Source: an uncultured Bacteroides sp. (GTDB lineage: Bacteria; Bacteroidota; Bacteroidia; Bacteroidales; Bacteroidaceae). From it: a DNA stretch of 64,000 nt. The DNA lies in assembly GCA_948847595.1 (NCBI GenBank), contig CAQOGY010000012.1:1-64000 (forward strand), given 5' to 3'. The position numbers and the translations under genes were made by a program. Shown in pieces: positions 43,319 to 52,848 of this stretch; position 1 is the stretch's first letter; every line of letters starts with the position of its first letter. The notes under the pieces were generated by a model that saw nothing but the letters and a program-made list of their open reading frames with translations, was not told where the DNA came from and made no database searches.

Positions 43319-43978
43319 TCATACCGTCCGTTTTTGTGACATTCCTTTTCGTCTTATCTCTTTTTCTTTCATGGCTTTATCTATTTCTTTATAGCGGCTG
43401 CGGAATTTCAGAAATGTATCTCGCGAGATGTTGAAACGCCTACATATATCGGCAATCGTGCAGTCCCGTTTCAACATGCCGACGACGACTTTCCGGTTTT
43501 CGATCAGCACATTCATTTTCGTGTAGCTGCCTTTTTTTCGTCCGAGGACGACACCCTCGGCTTTCCGCAGGGCGAGCGCCTCTTTGGTGCGCATCGAAAT
43601 TAGATTGCGTTCAATCTCCGCTACCAAGCCGAAAGCGAAGCAGAGCACCTTGCTGTTGATGGAGTTGTCAAACGAATACCCCTCCTTGGTCGTGTAAAGG
43701 TTGATTCCTTTCTCCAGACATTTGCCCATGATGGCCATGAGGTCCGTTAGCGTGCGGCTTAGACGCGATATTTCTGTGACAATCAGCGTGTCGCCATGCT
43801 TCATGCGCCGTATCAGCCCTCCTAATTTGCGGTCGCACTCCTTCTTCTTGCCGCTGGCGACCTCCGTTACCCATTGGCTGACGGAAAGATTTCTACTGTC
43901 GGCGAAACGCCGGATCTCGTCTTGCTGGTTAGCCGGATTCTGTTTGCCCGTACTGACCCTTAAATAACCTATTATCAT
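43319..43978 (-). CDS. Serine DNA invertase (Mpi/Hin-like)
   Basis: 219 residues. The serine-recombinase catalytic domain is intact: IIGYLRVSTGKQ with the nucleophilic Ser, VTEISRLSRTLTDL with the catalytic Arg residues, and the E-helix AFGLVAEIERNLISMRTKEAL. A helix-turn-helix follows (DCTIADICRRFNISRDTFLKF), then a basic tail. The small size and short C-terminal domain are those of DNA invertases rather than large integrases. Its stop codon is 7 bases from the right inverted repeat, so this segment is its most obvious substrate. Confidence 0.9.
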   Translation of the reverse strand: MIIGYLRVSTGKQNPANQQDEIRRFADSRNLSVSQWVTEVASGKKKECDRKLGGLIRRMKHGDTLIVTEISRLSRTLTDLMAIMGKCLEKGINLYTTKEGYSFDNSINSKVLCFAFGLVAEIERNLISMRTKEALALRKAEGVVLGRKKGSYTKMNVLIENRKVVVGMLKRDCTIADICRRFNISRDTFLKFRSRYKEIDKAMKEKEIRRKGMSQKRTV

Positions 43979-43994
43979 AGTCCTTAATTATTTT

Positions 43995-44016
43995 ACGGGA
44001 GCGACATTGCTCCCGT
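43995..44016. promoter_or_regulatory. Hairpin in the invertase leader
   Basis: A perfect 8-bp stem ACGGGAGC/GCTCCCGT with loop GACATT, 17 bases upstream of the invertase start codon. No T-run follows on the coding strand, so it is more likely a leader or operator structure than a terminator. Confidence 0.5.
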
Positions 44017-44099
44017 CCGGTATAAATAAGGCATGATGGTTCGATATGAAAGGATTTTGTATATAATTGTAGGCGTAACATCTTATTTTACAATTATTT

Positions 44100-44444
44100 T
44101 ATATCTTTCCGCTATACCCTTTTCCCTTTTCTTCCCGTTAACATTCTCTCGCCGGTTGGATTTTTCCATGCAAAGGTACAGCAGTCGTCCGGCGTCAAGC
44201 ACCGCCATGCTAACGGCTCGTGGATTTGCCCGGCAGCCTTCCCAAATCAGAGATGTCCTTTCAGTCCCCCGCCATGTCGTACCTGTCGGGTTGGGTATTC
44301 CGTGAAATCCCCGGTCGTTTGCTTGCCTTTCCGTCCTTTCCCTACTGTCTGACTTGCATGTAAAATCTCTCCCGGCAAGGAAAGCCGAAAAGCTTCCGAA
44401 GAGAGGGAAAAGAAAAACGATGTTTAATTTAACTTTTATGTATT
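44100..44444. other. Leader cassette, diverged copy before 44,445
   Basis: Minus-strand TACCTTTG at 44171-44178 in a TTTTTCCATGCAAAG context, then on the plus strand GCATGTAAAATC, a CTCTC/GAGAG hairpin and an A-rich run before the start codon. Closest to the cassette at 23684-24013. Now it stands before a broken gene. Confidence 0.5.
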
Positions 44445-44605
44445 ATGCGTACAAATGTTAGTCAAATTACGGACAGGAAAATTTGGGACGGATAGGAAGT
44501 GTCTCCGAATGCTATGCTTTAAGCAGAATTTGGACAAACTGTTTGGTTGAAAAGGAATTGCAGCTGTTGGTAGAACCTTATCGACAAGTTCAAAATAGCG
44601 GATAG
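44445..44605 (+). pseudogene. Degenerate small gene behind a leader cassette
   Basis: A start (MRTNVSQITDRKIWDG) is stopped by TAG; continuing in shifted frames gives RKCLRMLCFKQNLDKLFG and VEKELQLLVEPYRQVQNSG, both protein-like. Two frame changes within 160 bases suggest a decayed gene of about 50 residues. Confidence 0.35.
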
Positions 44606-44637
44606 AAGGATATATTAATTTTTAATCTTATCAAAAT

Positions 44638-45552
44638 ATGAGTATAATATGTACACGATGTGGCGGCACGCAGGTAGTATGCGAAGCCACGATAAACCCC
44701 AACACTAAAGTGATAACGGAAATTTCCGACGATTCTTTGCAATTCGGCCGGTGCGAAACTTGTAAGGTACGAAGCGTCCTGACGGATGTAGAGAAGACAA
44801 AGGCCGCCATCAAGAGCGGATTTGCCGGATTTGTCGAGGCAAACGGCAGGAATCCCCATTATGCAAGCTGTCGGATAGTATGGAAGTACACCAACGATTC
44901 CGAAGACGTAAAAATCCGGCTGCTGGAAAGCGGTGAAAGTATTGGAAACGACATGTTCTTCTCCTGCAACAGCCTCCATGCCCTCGAATCTCTGGCGAAG
45001 TTCGGAAAAGAACCGTTCATCGTAACGGAATGTTACGGGTTCAAGACCTTTACAGAAGAGGAAATCTCCGATGAAAAAGCGTATGAATACGAGTTCGGAG
45101 ACGAGAAAATCGTTGTTACAGGTAAAGAAGTACGTGCATTTTACTCGGAAGTATATAGGCTGACGGCACAGGACATCGAACAGTTTGCAGCCTATAATAC
45201 GGCAAAACGCAAGTATTATCGGAAAAATGATTGTCAGCTTACCCCGGAGTTTGTCCGACGGCTGCTTGATGAAGAACATTTGATGAAAGCAGGTGAATCC
45301 GACAGTTTCACGATTCAGTTGTTCTTCCTGTGGTATGTGCGGATTCGGAGAGAACCTGAAAATCTTGCACCGTTCAAATACGCTTTGGAAGCCTGTTGCT
45401 TGGATAATGTACAGACTTTCAGTCGCCGATACATCACGCTCGAAAAAGCATTGCTTCATTGCCTGAACGGTTTCAATGAGAATGCGGTCATTCCGAACCG
45501 TTACCAATCCCTGCAAAACTATTTTTGCAGACATACACATGGCAAACGCTAA
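44638..45552 (+). CDS. Zinc-ribbon protein of unknown function
   Basis: 304 residues. An N-terminal zinc ribbon (CTRCGG and CETCKV) is followed by a mixed region (FVEANGRNPHYASCRIVWKY) and a helical C-terminal part (LTPEFVRRLLDEEHLM, FKYALEACCLDNVQTFSRRYITLEKALLHCLNGF). No family recognised. It stands alone between the degenerate small gene and a terminator. Probably cargo of the accessory region. Confidence 0.7.
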   Translation: MSIICTRCGGTQVVCEATINPNTKVITEISDDSLQFGRCETCKVRSVLTDVEKTKAAIKSGFAGFVEANGRNPHYASCRIVWKYTNDSEDVKIRLLESGESIGNDMFFSCNSLHALESLAKFGKEPFIVTECYGFKTFTEEEISDEKAYEYEFGDEKIVVTGKEVRAFYSEVYRLTAQDIEQFAAYNTAKRKYYRKNDCQLTPEFVRRLLDEEHLMKAGESDSFTIQLFFLWYVRIRREPENLAPFKYALEACCLDNVQTFSRRYITLEKALLHCLNGFNENAVIPNRYQSLQNYFCRHTHGKR

Positions 45553-45580
45553 TCCCCGGCAGAGGATTGTCTTGCAGTAC

Positions 45581-45616
45581 AAGTCTCCGATCCTGTAAAA
45601 CAGGTTTCGGAGACTT
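45581..45616. terminator. Terminator between convergent genes
   Basis: AAGTCTCCGA (45581-45590) pairs with TCGGAGACTT (to 45616), with CCTGT/ACAGG nested inside, followed by TATT. Confidence 0.7.
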
Positions 45617-45756
45617 TATTCTGCACGGTCATTTCTCCGGTTGTCTTTCTATGTCGGCAGCTTCCTTGTTTAAGCCGGTACTCTATTCCTTTTATATTCA
45701 GCCGAATTATTTTTTATTCTATGATTTTTATTATAATTGTGTATACTTTAATGTTG

Positions 45757-47121
45757 CTATTCATTCAATTTTACCCACTTTCGCTGGTTAGTACCAGACT
45801 CCATGACAAGACATTTTCCGTTTTCTATCATGTAAATGTGGATATATTGGCAAGGGACAACCTCTTTTCCCTGCCGGTTGACAACACCGTTCCGGTACGT
45901 GTATTTGGCGACAGCTTTGACCGCTTCGGCATACTGGCCGCCACCCAAGTTGAAGCTTTCAATGCGGACATATCTGTCACAAGGAATAACCAACTTGGCT
46001 TCTTCTACGGTAGCACGTCCGGCAAAACCATCCTTTCCGCTTCCTTTGATATAAAGTTTCAGCCAATCGTCATATACATACATTTCATCATAGATTGGTT
46101 CGAGCACAATATTTCCGTCCGGGTCTATCATGCCATATTTCCCATCAAGGGAAACTTTGAGCAGGTTGTCCCTATATTGCTCTATTTTGTTATAAACTTG
46201 GGATGTGACTTGCTTGCCTGTCCGGTTATCCACCAGATAACAAAGACCGTCTTTATAAAGCGCATACCTGTTTCCCGGCAGCGTTCTCGAATAGTCGTAT
46301 ATGGGCGGAATGACCTCTTTTCCGTTCGAGTCAATGTAGCCAACCTTGTCGTTGAGAATGACATGGGCAAGGTTTCCGTCTGTAAACGCACCTATTTTCT
46401 CGTATTTGCATGGTGTCAGTACATTGCCTTCAAAGTCCATCAGACCGTATCTGGAATTATACGAGATGCGGTAATAGGGAGTGTCGTCTTTTGTGCGCAG
46501 CACTATCAGGGGCTTGCCTTCTTTATCCTCTATGGTATAGTAACCGTATTGGCAGGGCAGAATCATTTGTTTCTGCGCATTGAGGAAACCCTCCCTGCCG
46601 GCTTGGTTAACAACGAATAGCCCGCTTTTCAGTTGTTCTATTTTATCGTATTCAAACGGCACGAGCACTTTACCCTCCGTATCGATGATGCCTGTCTTTC
46701 CGTTCTTTACCGCATAGGCTTCGTGTGAGGCAAACGGCGTGATACGTTCATAAATACAGGGAATGATTTCCCTGTTTTCCTTGTCGATGAAACCATACAG
46801 TTCCTCTTTTGCCACCAATGCCCTGCCTTGGAGGAAGTAAGCAGCCTGAGTATATTGTAGCGGGATGACGATTTCTCCTTTACGGTCTATGTACCCAAAG
46901 TACCTGCCCACTTGCACTACTGCCAAATCTTCGGAAAATTCTTCGGCATAATCGTATTTGCCTTCTATACATTCCTTGCCTTTTTCATCGACATAGCCGA
47001 ATTTCCCGTTTTCGCAACGGTGCGGTATAAGGGTAGATGGTGGTTGACTGTTACATGACACTATGAGCATAAGCGGAACAGCCAAGAATAAATGTTTGAG
47101 CATACTTCTGATCGTTTTCAT
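45757..47121 (-). CDS. WG-repeat lipoprotein
   Basis: 454 residues, lipobox LIVSC (Cys23). The mature protein is a series of about ten WG-type repeats (GKFGYVDEKGKECIEGKYDYA, YFGYIDRKGEIVIPLQY, GKTGIIDTEGKVLVPFEYDK and similar), which form short beta hairpins and probably bind partners in the envelope. It is last in a minus-strand operon with an SH3 membrane protein, a six-span membrane protein and a BatD-like protein. The role is unknown. Confidence 0.85.
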   Translation of the reverse strand: MKTIRSMLKHLFLAVPLMLIVSCNSQPPSTLIPHRCENGKFGYVDEKGKECIEGKYDYAEEFSEDLAVVQVGRYFGYIDRKGEIVIPLQYTQAAYFLQGRALVAKEELYGFIDKENREIIPCIYERITPFASHEAYAVKNGKTGIIDTEGKVLVPFEYDKIEQLKSGLFVVNQAGREGFLNAQKQMILPCQYGYYTIEDKEGKPLIVLRTKDDTPYYRISYNSRYGLMDFEGNVLTPCKYEKIGAFTDGNLAHVILNDKVGYIDSNGKEVIPPIYDYSRTLPGNRYALYKDGLCYLVDNRTGKQVTSQVYNKIEQYRDNLLKVSLDGKYGMIDPDGNIVLEPIYDEMYVYDDWLKLYIKGSGKDGFAGRATVEEAKLVIPCDRYVRIESFNLGGGQYAEAVKAVAKYTYRNGVVNRQGKEVVPCQYIHIYMIENGKCLVMESGTNQRKWVKLNE

Positions 47122-47133
47122 AATGGACGATGT

Positions 47134-48189
47134 TTAATTTATTCTGATATATTGAGAATCCTCCTTTCGCCACGTCTTGCCTGAACCTGTTACATCTTTG
47201 TAGATTCCAAAGCCATGTTCGTAGGCTTCATACGTACCGTCATAATCTTCAATTATGATATTTCCGCGACTTCCATTGCTCCCTCCACTGCCGGAGAATG
47301 CTGCCAGCCCCAGCCACAGTAAAGCTCCAAGTATCAAGGTGCTCAACATTCCAAGAAAAGAAATTCCCAAACCAAAAGCAAACACCGTGAACGAAAGGCT
47401 CATCCAAATACCACAATCTCTTAACAAATAGAGCAATACTGCCATATAGGCAACGAAAGCAAGTACGAAATGCCAAGTCTCGTTAAAGAACGGAGTTTCT
47501 GGCGAATCAGGGGTGATACTGTCGTATCTATTGTAATTAAAAATACCTAAGAACAGGATTACTCCTACAATGATAAAGATACCAAACAGAAGTTTTCTCC
47601 AAAAGCCATCGAAAAGACTGCCCGTAAACTCCCGGTAAATAGTGTACTGGAAGAACAGGATGCCAATAGCTACAAAAAAATTGATAATAGTAAATATCCA
47701 TCCTACATCCGAAGGGTCGCAGAACCAGACGAGTGCGCTGTCACTCCCAGCTCCGAACATGAACAGTTCAGCCCCGCCCCATAAAAGGCAACCTGCGTGG
47801 AACAACGATCTGGTATCTGTACGTAGTCCGATGAAGGCAATGACGGCAAACAGCAATATGGCAAAAGGGGTATAATGCCGGAGTTCGGAAAGACCGACTG
47901 TGGAGTAAGATGTTCCAGCCGGAGCAGCCAGAGTGGAGAAAGGCTCAAGGTATTGTTCATGCACATAGCCCGTGCGACCGTCATTCAAAGACACTTGTGC
48001 CCAATCATCTTCGCACGCCGTCACCTGCACGAGATCTCCATTGGACAACGATCCGATTTTAGCCCCACCCGGTGCATTGCGCACATTGAGCGTGGAGTTA
48101 ACGTTTACCCGATATAGACCGGGAGCAATGGCGGCAAAAGCGGTCATCGCAAAAAGGACTACCGCCAGTATTAATAAAAATCTTCTCAT
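47134..48189 (-). CDS. SH3-domain integral membrane protein
   Basis: 351 residues. After a signal sequence comes a bacterial SH3 domain at about residues 25-85 (YRVNVNSTLNVRNAPGGAKIGSLSNG, WAQVSLNDGRTGYVHEQYL). Six or more membrane spans follow (FAILLFAVIAFIGL, IFTIINFFVAIGILFFQY, LLFGIFIIVGVILFLGIF and others). The C-terminal tail reads DYDGTYEAYEHGFGIYK. The SH3 domain likely faces the periplasm. Overlaps the preceding gene by four bases. Confidence 0.75.
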   Translation of the reverse strand: MRRFLLILAVVLFAMTAFAAIAPGLYRVNVNSTLNVRNAPGGAKIGSLSNGDLVQVTACEDDWAQVSLNDGRTGYVHEQYLEPFSTLAAPAGTSYSTVGLSELRHYTPFAILLFAVIAFIGLRTDTRSLFHAGCLLWGGAELFMFGAGSDSALVWFCDPSDVGWIFTIINFFVAIGILFFQYTIYREFTGSLFDGFWRKLLFGIFIIVGVILFLGIFNYNRYDSITPDSPETPFFNETWHFVLAFVAYMAVLLYLLRDCGIWMSLSFTVFAFGLGISFLGMLSTLILGALLWLGLAAFSGSGGSNGSRGNIIIEDYDGTYEAYEHGFGIYKDVTGSGKTWRKEDSQYIRIN

Positions 48190-48932
48190 GGCAAAACGAA
48201 CGGTTTATCAAATGACGACTGGCGCAATCTCCATAAGACTGCCGCACATAATGCAATCCAACACAGGTCGATGGCAATATACCCGCATGGCAGCAGAAAC
48301 ATGTTCAGCAGGATAGATACCACCATAACTGTCGCACCCGCAATGCCTAATACTTTGTCTTTCTTAAACAGTAAGGCAAAGACAATGGCAAATGCCAAGA
48401 AAGCTGCCCAAAGCGCCCAATTACCGTAATAATTCAAATCGTTCATCCAATTCCGATTATTCCCTACACGGGACGAAAGCAGAAGCCACATAAAAGGATA
48501 ATCAGACTTGCCTTCCGTTTCCCAATAATTCTCCAAAGAACGGTACATTTCATCTCCGTCAAAACTGGATACCATATACAAGTCGTAAACGGTATTCACC
48601 AAAATCGGAACGAGACTGACACACCACAGCACAAAAGCCGTTTCGCCCAGCCACTTGTTTACGTGTACTTTCACTTTGGCGAAGAAAAGCGTCGTGAAGA
48701 AATAAAAGCAAACTGTGTAAGGAAAGTTAAGCCACACATAAAGAGGATATAGGGTAGTCGTGCTGTTTCCTCCGAACTCACTATACCAACCAACCTTTAC
48801 CATTTCATCCTTACCGAAACCGGACAGGAACATCAGATTGACTAACAGCACATACGCCGTAGCCAGCAGCATTGCGGTTACAATTGTTTTCGTTTTCATA
48901 TCCATAAGTTTTAGCTGTTTATTCGTGTGCAT
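48186..48932 (-). CDS. Six-span membrane protein of unknown function
   Basis: 248 residues; about six hydrophobic helices (IVTAMLLATAYVLLVNLMFL, TLYPLYVWLNFPYTVCFYFF, ALWAAFLAFAIVFALLF and others). A conserved-looking soluble loop (VSSFDGDEMYRSLENYWETEG) separates spans 3 and 4. The start could also be nine codons later (MDMKTK). Overlaps both neighbours, so it is translationally coupled to the BatD-like and SH3 proteins. Confidence 0.65.
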   Translation of the reverse strand: MHTNKQLKLMDMKTKTIVTAMLLATAYVLLVNLMFLSGFGKDEMVKVGWYSEFGGNSTTTLYPLYVWLNFPYTVCFYFFTTLFFAKVKVHVNKWLGETAFVLWCVSLVPILVNTVYDLYMVSSFDGDEMYRSLENYWETEGKSDYPFMWLLLSSRVGNNRNWMNDLNYYGNWALWAAFLAFAIVFALLFKKDKVLGIAGATVMVVSILLNMFLLPCGYIAIDLCWIALCAAVLWRLRQSSFDKPFVLP

Positions 48933-49815
48933 GGAGAGTGATGCCCTGACAGTTCACCCGTTGTTTTACGAATTGGTGGTTGCCGTCCTCAAAAAATGCT
49001 TCAAACGGGTCTGAAGAAAGATTGTACCGCCTGATATAAACATCCATGTACAGGTCTCCTATACGAAGTTCTCCCGCCCGTAGGGGATAGAGTAATAACT
49101 TCCGGAACACCGCCACCTGATAATTCTTTCCATTCCGATGCTCTATTTGCCATGCGCTGCCCCGCAAATCTATCGGTTCTATTTTGAAATCGTCCGAAGA
49201 GATGAGTTGTTCCATATTGGCGAGGCTATCTGCAAGGGATGTGGTATATAACTTGCATTCCAACACGACGGGTTCATTTATACGAGGAGAGCGTTCTGAT
49301 ACGTTCATTGTCATAAAGACATCCGGTTTTGGTTGTGGGTCGGAAGAAGGAGGTAATTTCCCGTCAGGTACGACATTCACTGCGAGTTGCTGCGAATGTA
49401 GCTGATGCCCGTTCACCACAATACTTGCAGAGGGAATGGAACACCTGCCCACCTGTAATGCCTGCAACACATAAGTATAAGACTCTTGATATTTCCGGTT
49501 TATTTCTCCATCTACTTTTTCCACATTGGTGGCACTGCTTTTGGTGGGGCCAAGTAACACCTTAAGGCCTTTCAATTCGGGCACAGCAAGATTCTGTATT
49601 TCAACAGTAGCAGGTTTCTCCGGGAAAGATACAATAAATGTCAGCCGGAACTGTTTATTAATTTCGATATTCTCCGGAGCAGAAACTGTAAACGTAGGAT
49701 CATTATTTGCGTATGCTTTTGCCGCTGTTCCGATAGCGCATAAGCAACATACCCATGCAATAAGTCGTTGGGAAAGAAATGTCTTTTTTGCGTGAACCGA
49801 TAATTTATCCATCAT
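48919..49815 (-). CDS. Short BatD-like protein
   Basis: 298 residues with a signal peptide ending near AKAYA. PTFTVSAPENIEINKQFRLTFIVSF and the central YQESYTYVLQALQVGRCSIPSASI match BatD, a periplasmic protein of the Bat aerotolerance cluster. Full BatD has roughly twice this length and a C-terminal membrane span; this one ends after two beta-sandwich repeats. No batA, batB or MoxR-type ATPase gene is nearby. It heads the four-gene envelope operon. Confidence 0.75.
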   Translation of the reverse strand: MMDKLSVHAKKTFLSQRLIAWVCCLCAIGTAAKAYANNDPTFTVSAPENIEINKQFRLTFIVSFPEKPATVEIQNLAVPELKGLKVLLGPTKSSATNVEKVDGEINRKYQESYTYVLQALQVGRCSIPSASIVVNGHQLHSQQLAVNVVPDGKLPPSSDPQPKPDVFMTMNVSERSPRINEPVVLECKLYTTSLADSLANMEQLISSDDFKIEPIDLRGSAWQIEHRNGKNYQVAVFRKLLLYPLRAGELRIGDLYMDVYIRRYNLSSDPFEAFFEDGNHQFVKQRVNCQGITLHAHE

Positions 49816-49892
49816 CCTAAGTTCTTTTATGTCTTCCCAGTCCTTAGAAGGCTGTTATTAAATAATAAAAGCGTGAACTGCAAATACCACGT

Positions 49893-50018
49893 CTTAAATC
49901 GAAGGTCGTAGGAAATCTGTAGTACAGATATGGATATAGCAGCCCACGCTATAGCGTGAGAACCACTATGCCTTCCTTGTACTACATCTGAAAATTTCCT
50001 ACGTTTTCGATTTACAAG
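49893..50018. repeat. Large imperfect inverted structure in the intergenic gap
   Basis: A 126-base structure: the left arm (AAATCGAAGGTCGTAGGAAA from 49896) pairs with the right arm (TTTCCTACGTTTTCGATTT, to 50013). Inside lie smaller palindromes CTGTAGTACAG and CACGCTATAGCGTG. The flanking genes diverge, so it is not a terminator. No coding capacity is evident in the gap 49816-50474. Possible roles: integrase-binding site, MITE-like remnant or structured RNA. Confidence 0.5.
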
Positions 50019-50474
50019 ATAAGCATAACGCTTCTTTCTTTTCTAAATATGTCTTGGATAGAGTTGTCTCAATCCGATTGCAAATATACGAAGAACTCGC
50101 AAAAAAACGACAAAATTTGGATAAATAAAGTAAGTGTTTGGTATTGAGGAGAGTTAAGCCAAATTCTTCTATGCCTTTCCAAATCGCTAAAATGCAGGAT
50201 AATGAAAGGTTAAGAGACAGATTTGCTACTTATCCGTTGCCTTTTTTAGCCCCGGATAATCCGGCAAAATAACGCTTGACCACCCGCGGTTTTACCGTTC
50301 ACCATGCAAAGAACCCTATATTTTGCCCGTAAAGATAACCGTTTTTTTCCGTTTTTCATGGAAATACAGGTTATGTTACCGGCATCCGGGGTTTTATTCT
50401 TTGTTCCGCTATAATTTTCATAACTGTAAATAACTCTATATCAAGTAATTTTGCAACATAAAAAAAATAGAGTT

Positions 50475-51698
50475 ATGAAACAGACGGATGTAACGGTTAC
50501 GTTCTACCTCAAAAAGAGCGAAATGAATGACGAGGGACATTGCCCGGTCATGGCGAAACTTGTTGTCGGCAAATTTTCAGAAGCGGCTTTTAGTGCGAAA
50601 ATGTCCGTACCCGCTGCACTGTGGGCATCCGGACGTGCCACGGGTAAAAGTAACGCCGCGCGGGAAATCAACCGGCAACTGGACGATTTGCGAGCTTCAG
50701 CCATTTCCATTTATGACGAACTGTCAGCCACCCGTGAGAATGTAACGGCTGAAGAAATAAGGAATCTGTTGTTGGGGAGGGCTTTCGGGCAGGAAACCCT
50801 GTTGGGTTATTTCCGGACGTTCATCGAACATTTCGAAAAACGTGTCGGCGTGAACCGGGAAAAGGGAACAGCGCAATCTTACCGCTATGCTTGTAACTGT
50901 GTGGCTGCTTTCATCCAGGAGAAATACAAGTTGTCGGATGTTCCTTTCACGGCCCTGAACCGTTCATTCATCGACAACTATGACCTCTACCTACGCACGG
51001 AGCGCCGCTTTGCCCTGGGAACTATCGTGTTGCTTGTCACACGGTTGAACACGATTGTCGGGGAAGCCATCGCGGAAGGGATTATCACTGCCGACCCATT
51101 CGCGGGTTATGAAGCCGAACATCCCGAGCGGGAACAGAAATACCTTACCGCAGCGGAGTTACAACGGCTGATGACCACACCCCTGCACGACCCGAAACTC
51201 TACCATATCCGCGACCTGTTCCTCTTCTCCTGCTACACGGGTATCCCTTACGGGGACATGTGCCGCCTGACGACGGAGGATCTGGAAGTGGCCGAGGACG
51301 GTGAGGTATGGATCAAGACCGCCCGCAAGAAGACGAAAATCGACTATGAAGTGCCGTTGCTCGACATACCGTTGCTCATCCTCGACAAGTACCGGGATAT
51401 GGCCCCGGAAGGAAAACTGCTGCCGATGTACAGCAACAACGAACTCAACCGGACACTGAAACGTATTGCCGCCATTTGCGGAATTGAACGGAAGCTCGTC
51501 TTTCACTGCGGACGCCATACCTACGCCACCGAGATCACGCTTTCGCATGGTGTCCCGCTTGAAACCGTCAGTAAAATGCTGGGGCATAGCCGCATTTCCA
51601 CGACGCAGATTTACGCCAAAGTGACCGATGACAAGATCGACATGGATACCCGGTCTTTAGAGGAAAAGATTGCCGACCGCTTCTCCGTAGCTATTTAA
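50475..51698 (+). CDS. Tyrosine-type site-specific integrase
   Basis: 407 residues from the ATG at 50475; a TTG eight codons earlier is less likely. An N-terminal arm-type domain (VTFYLKKSEMNDEGHCPVMAKL), a SAM-like core-binding domain (TLLGYFRTFIEHFEKRVGV) and the catalytic domain with complete residues: Arg in RDLFLFSCYTGIPYGDM, HCGRHTYATE, LGHSRISTTQIYAKV with the nucleophilic Tyr. Typical of Bacteroides integrative and mobilizable elements. Next to a second, truncated integrase; the pair may once have acted together. Confidence 0.92.
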   Translation: MKQTDVTVTFYLKKSEMNDEGHCPVMAKLVVGKFSEAAFSAKMSVPAALWASGRATGKSNAAREINRQLDDLRASAISIYDELSATRENVTAEEIRNLLLGRAFGQETLLGYFRTFIEHFEKRVGVNREKGTAQSYRYACNCVAAFIQEKYKLSDVPFTALNRSFIDNYDLYLRTERRFALGTIVLLVTRLNTIVGEAIAEGIITADPFAGYEAEHPEREQKYLTAAELQRLMTTPLHDPKLYHIRDLFLFSCYTGIPYGDMCRLTTEDLEVAEDGEVWIKTARKKTKIDYEVPLLDIPLLILDKYRDMAPEGKLLPMYSNNELNRTLKRIAAICGIERKLVFHCGRHTYATEITLSHGVPLETVSKMLGHSRISTTQIYAKVTDDKIDMDTRSLEEKIADRFSVAI

Positions 51699-51729
51699 TC
51701 TATCATTGACAATCAAATTCACAACGATT

Positions 51730-52848
51730 ATGGAAACGAATAATAAAGAGATAAAACGTCGCAGCACGTTCTCCCTGCTGTTCTACATCAACCGCACGAA
51801 AGTCCGCAAGGACGGAACATGTAAATTGTTATGCAAGGTAAGCATCGACACCAAGTCGGCCCCGATCAATATCAACGCGTTTGTCGATCCATCGCTTTGG
51901 AATCCGGAAACCAAAAGGGCGAACGGACGAAGCGAGAACGCCCGAACGGTAAACCTGGCAATAGAGAAACTGACCGAAAAAATCACCGGACATTACCGTC
52001 ATATTCGTAAAAGCCTCGGTTTCGTGACGGCCGAGCTGGTCAAAAACGCCGTGGAAGGAATCGGGCAGAAACCGTTCACCCTCCTTGCCTTGTTCCGCGA
52101 GCATAACGAGGAGTTCCGCAAGCGTGTCGGCGTGGATCGCAAGGAAGAAACCTATGAAAGTTACGAGAACTCCTATAATATTTTAGCCTCCTTCGTGAAA
52201 AAAAGGAAGGAAAAGGAGGATGTAGCGTTGCGGAGCCTTGACCGGGAGTTCTACGATGATTTTGAAATATTCCTGCGTACAGATCGTGAAATGAAACCCA
52301 AGACAGTACACGAGCATCTTTACCGGTTGAAGAAAATGACCAAGCGGGCTGTCAGTCAGGGTACACTCCGGCGCGACCCTTACGGGAAGCTGCACCCGGA
52401 ACTGCCCCGGCGCAAGAGCCGCCATTTGAAACTCGAAGACCTCAAAAAGCTGATGGAAACTCCCGTCGATAAACCCAACCTCCAGCGGGTGCGGGACTGG
52501 TTTCTCTTCGCTACCTTCACGGGGTTGTCCTACGCCGACCTGAAACGCTTGTCCGAAAAAGACATCACGCAGTCGGACGACGGAACGTACTGGATACACA
52601 TCCGGCGCCAGAAGACCGAAACGCCCTCGGCCATCCGCCTGCTGAACGTGCCGTTGCAGATCATCGAGAAATACCGCCACGAGCGTAAAAGTGACAGGAT
52701 TTTCAACCTCTATTGCCGGGGGTATCTCATCAAGCTCACCAGAGAACTGGGACGGACATACGGCTTCGACATGACCTTTCATTGCTCAAGACATATTACT
52801 TTCTCTTACTCATTGAAAACAAGGGACTTACAAAGATTGTCAGCTTGA
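51730..52848 (+). pseudogene. Truncated second tyrosine integrase
   Basis: The reading frame matches the same integrase family up to the HCSRH motif at 52780-52794 (SAM-like domain FTLLALFREHNEEFRKRVGV, Arg in RDWFLFATFTGLSYADL). Past that point the codon use changes, the residues become unrelated (TFSYSLKTRDLQ), and the LGH and catalytic Tyr segments are missing. About 60 terminal residues are lost, so it should be inactive. The break at about 52786-52795 is the right-hand junction of the accessory block. Confidence 0.8.

Noticed and set aside
44590..45582. 330-codon minus-strand frame opposite the zinc-ribbon gene
   Set aside because: The plus-strand gene has CxxC pairs, a good start and a terminator; the minus frame has none of these.
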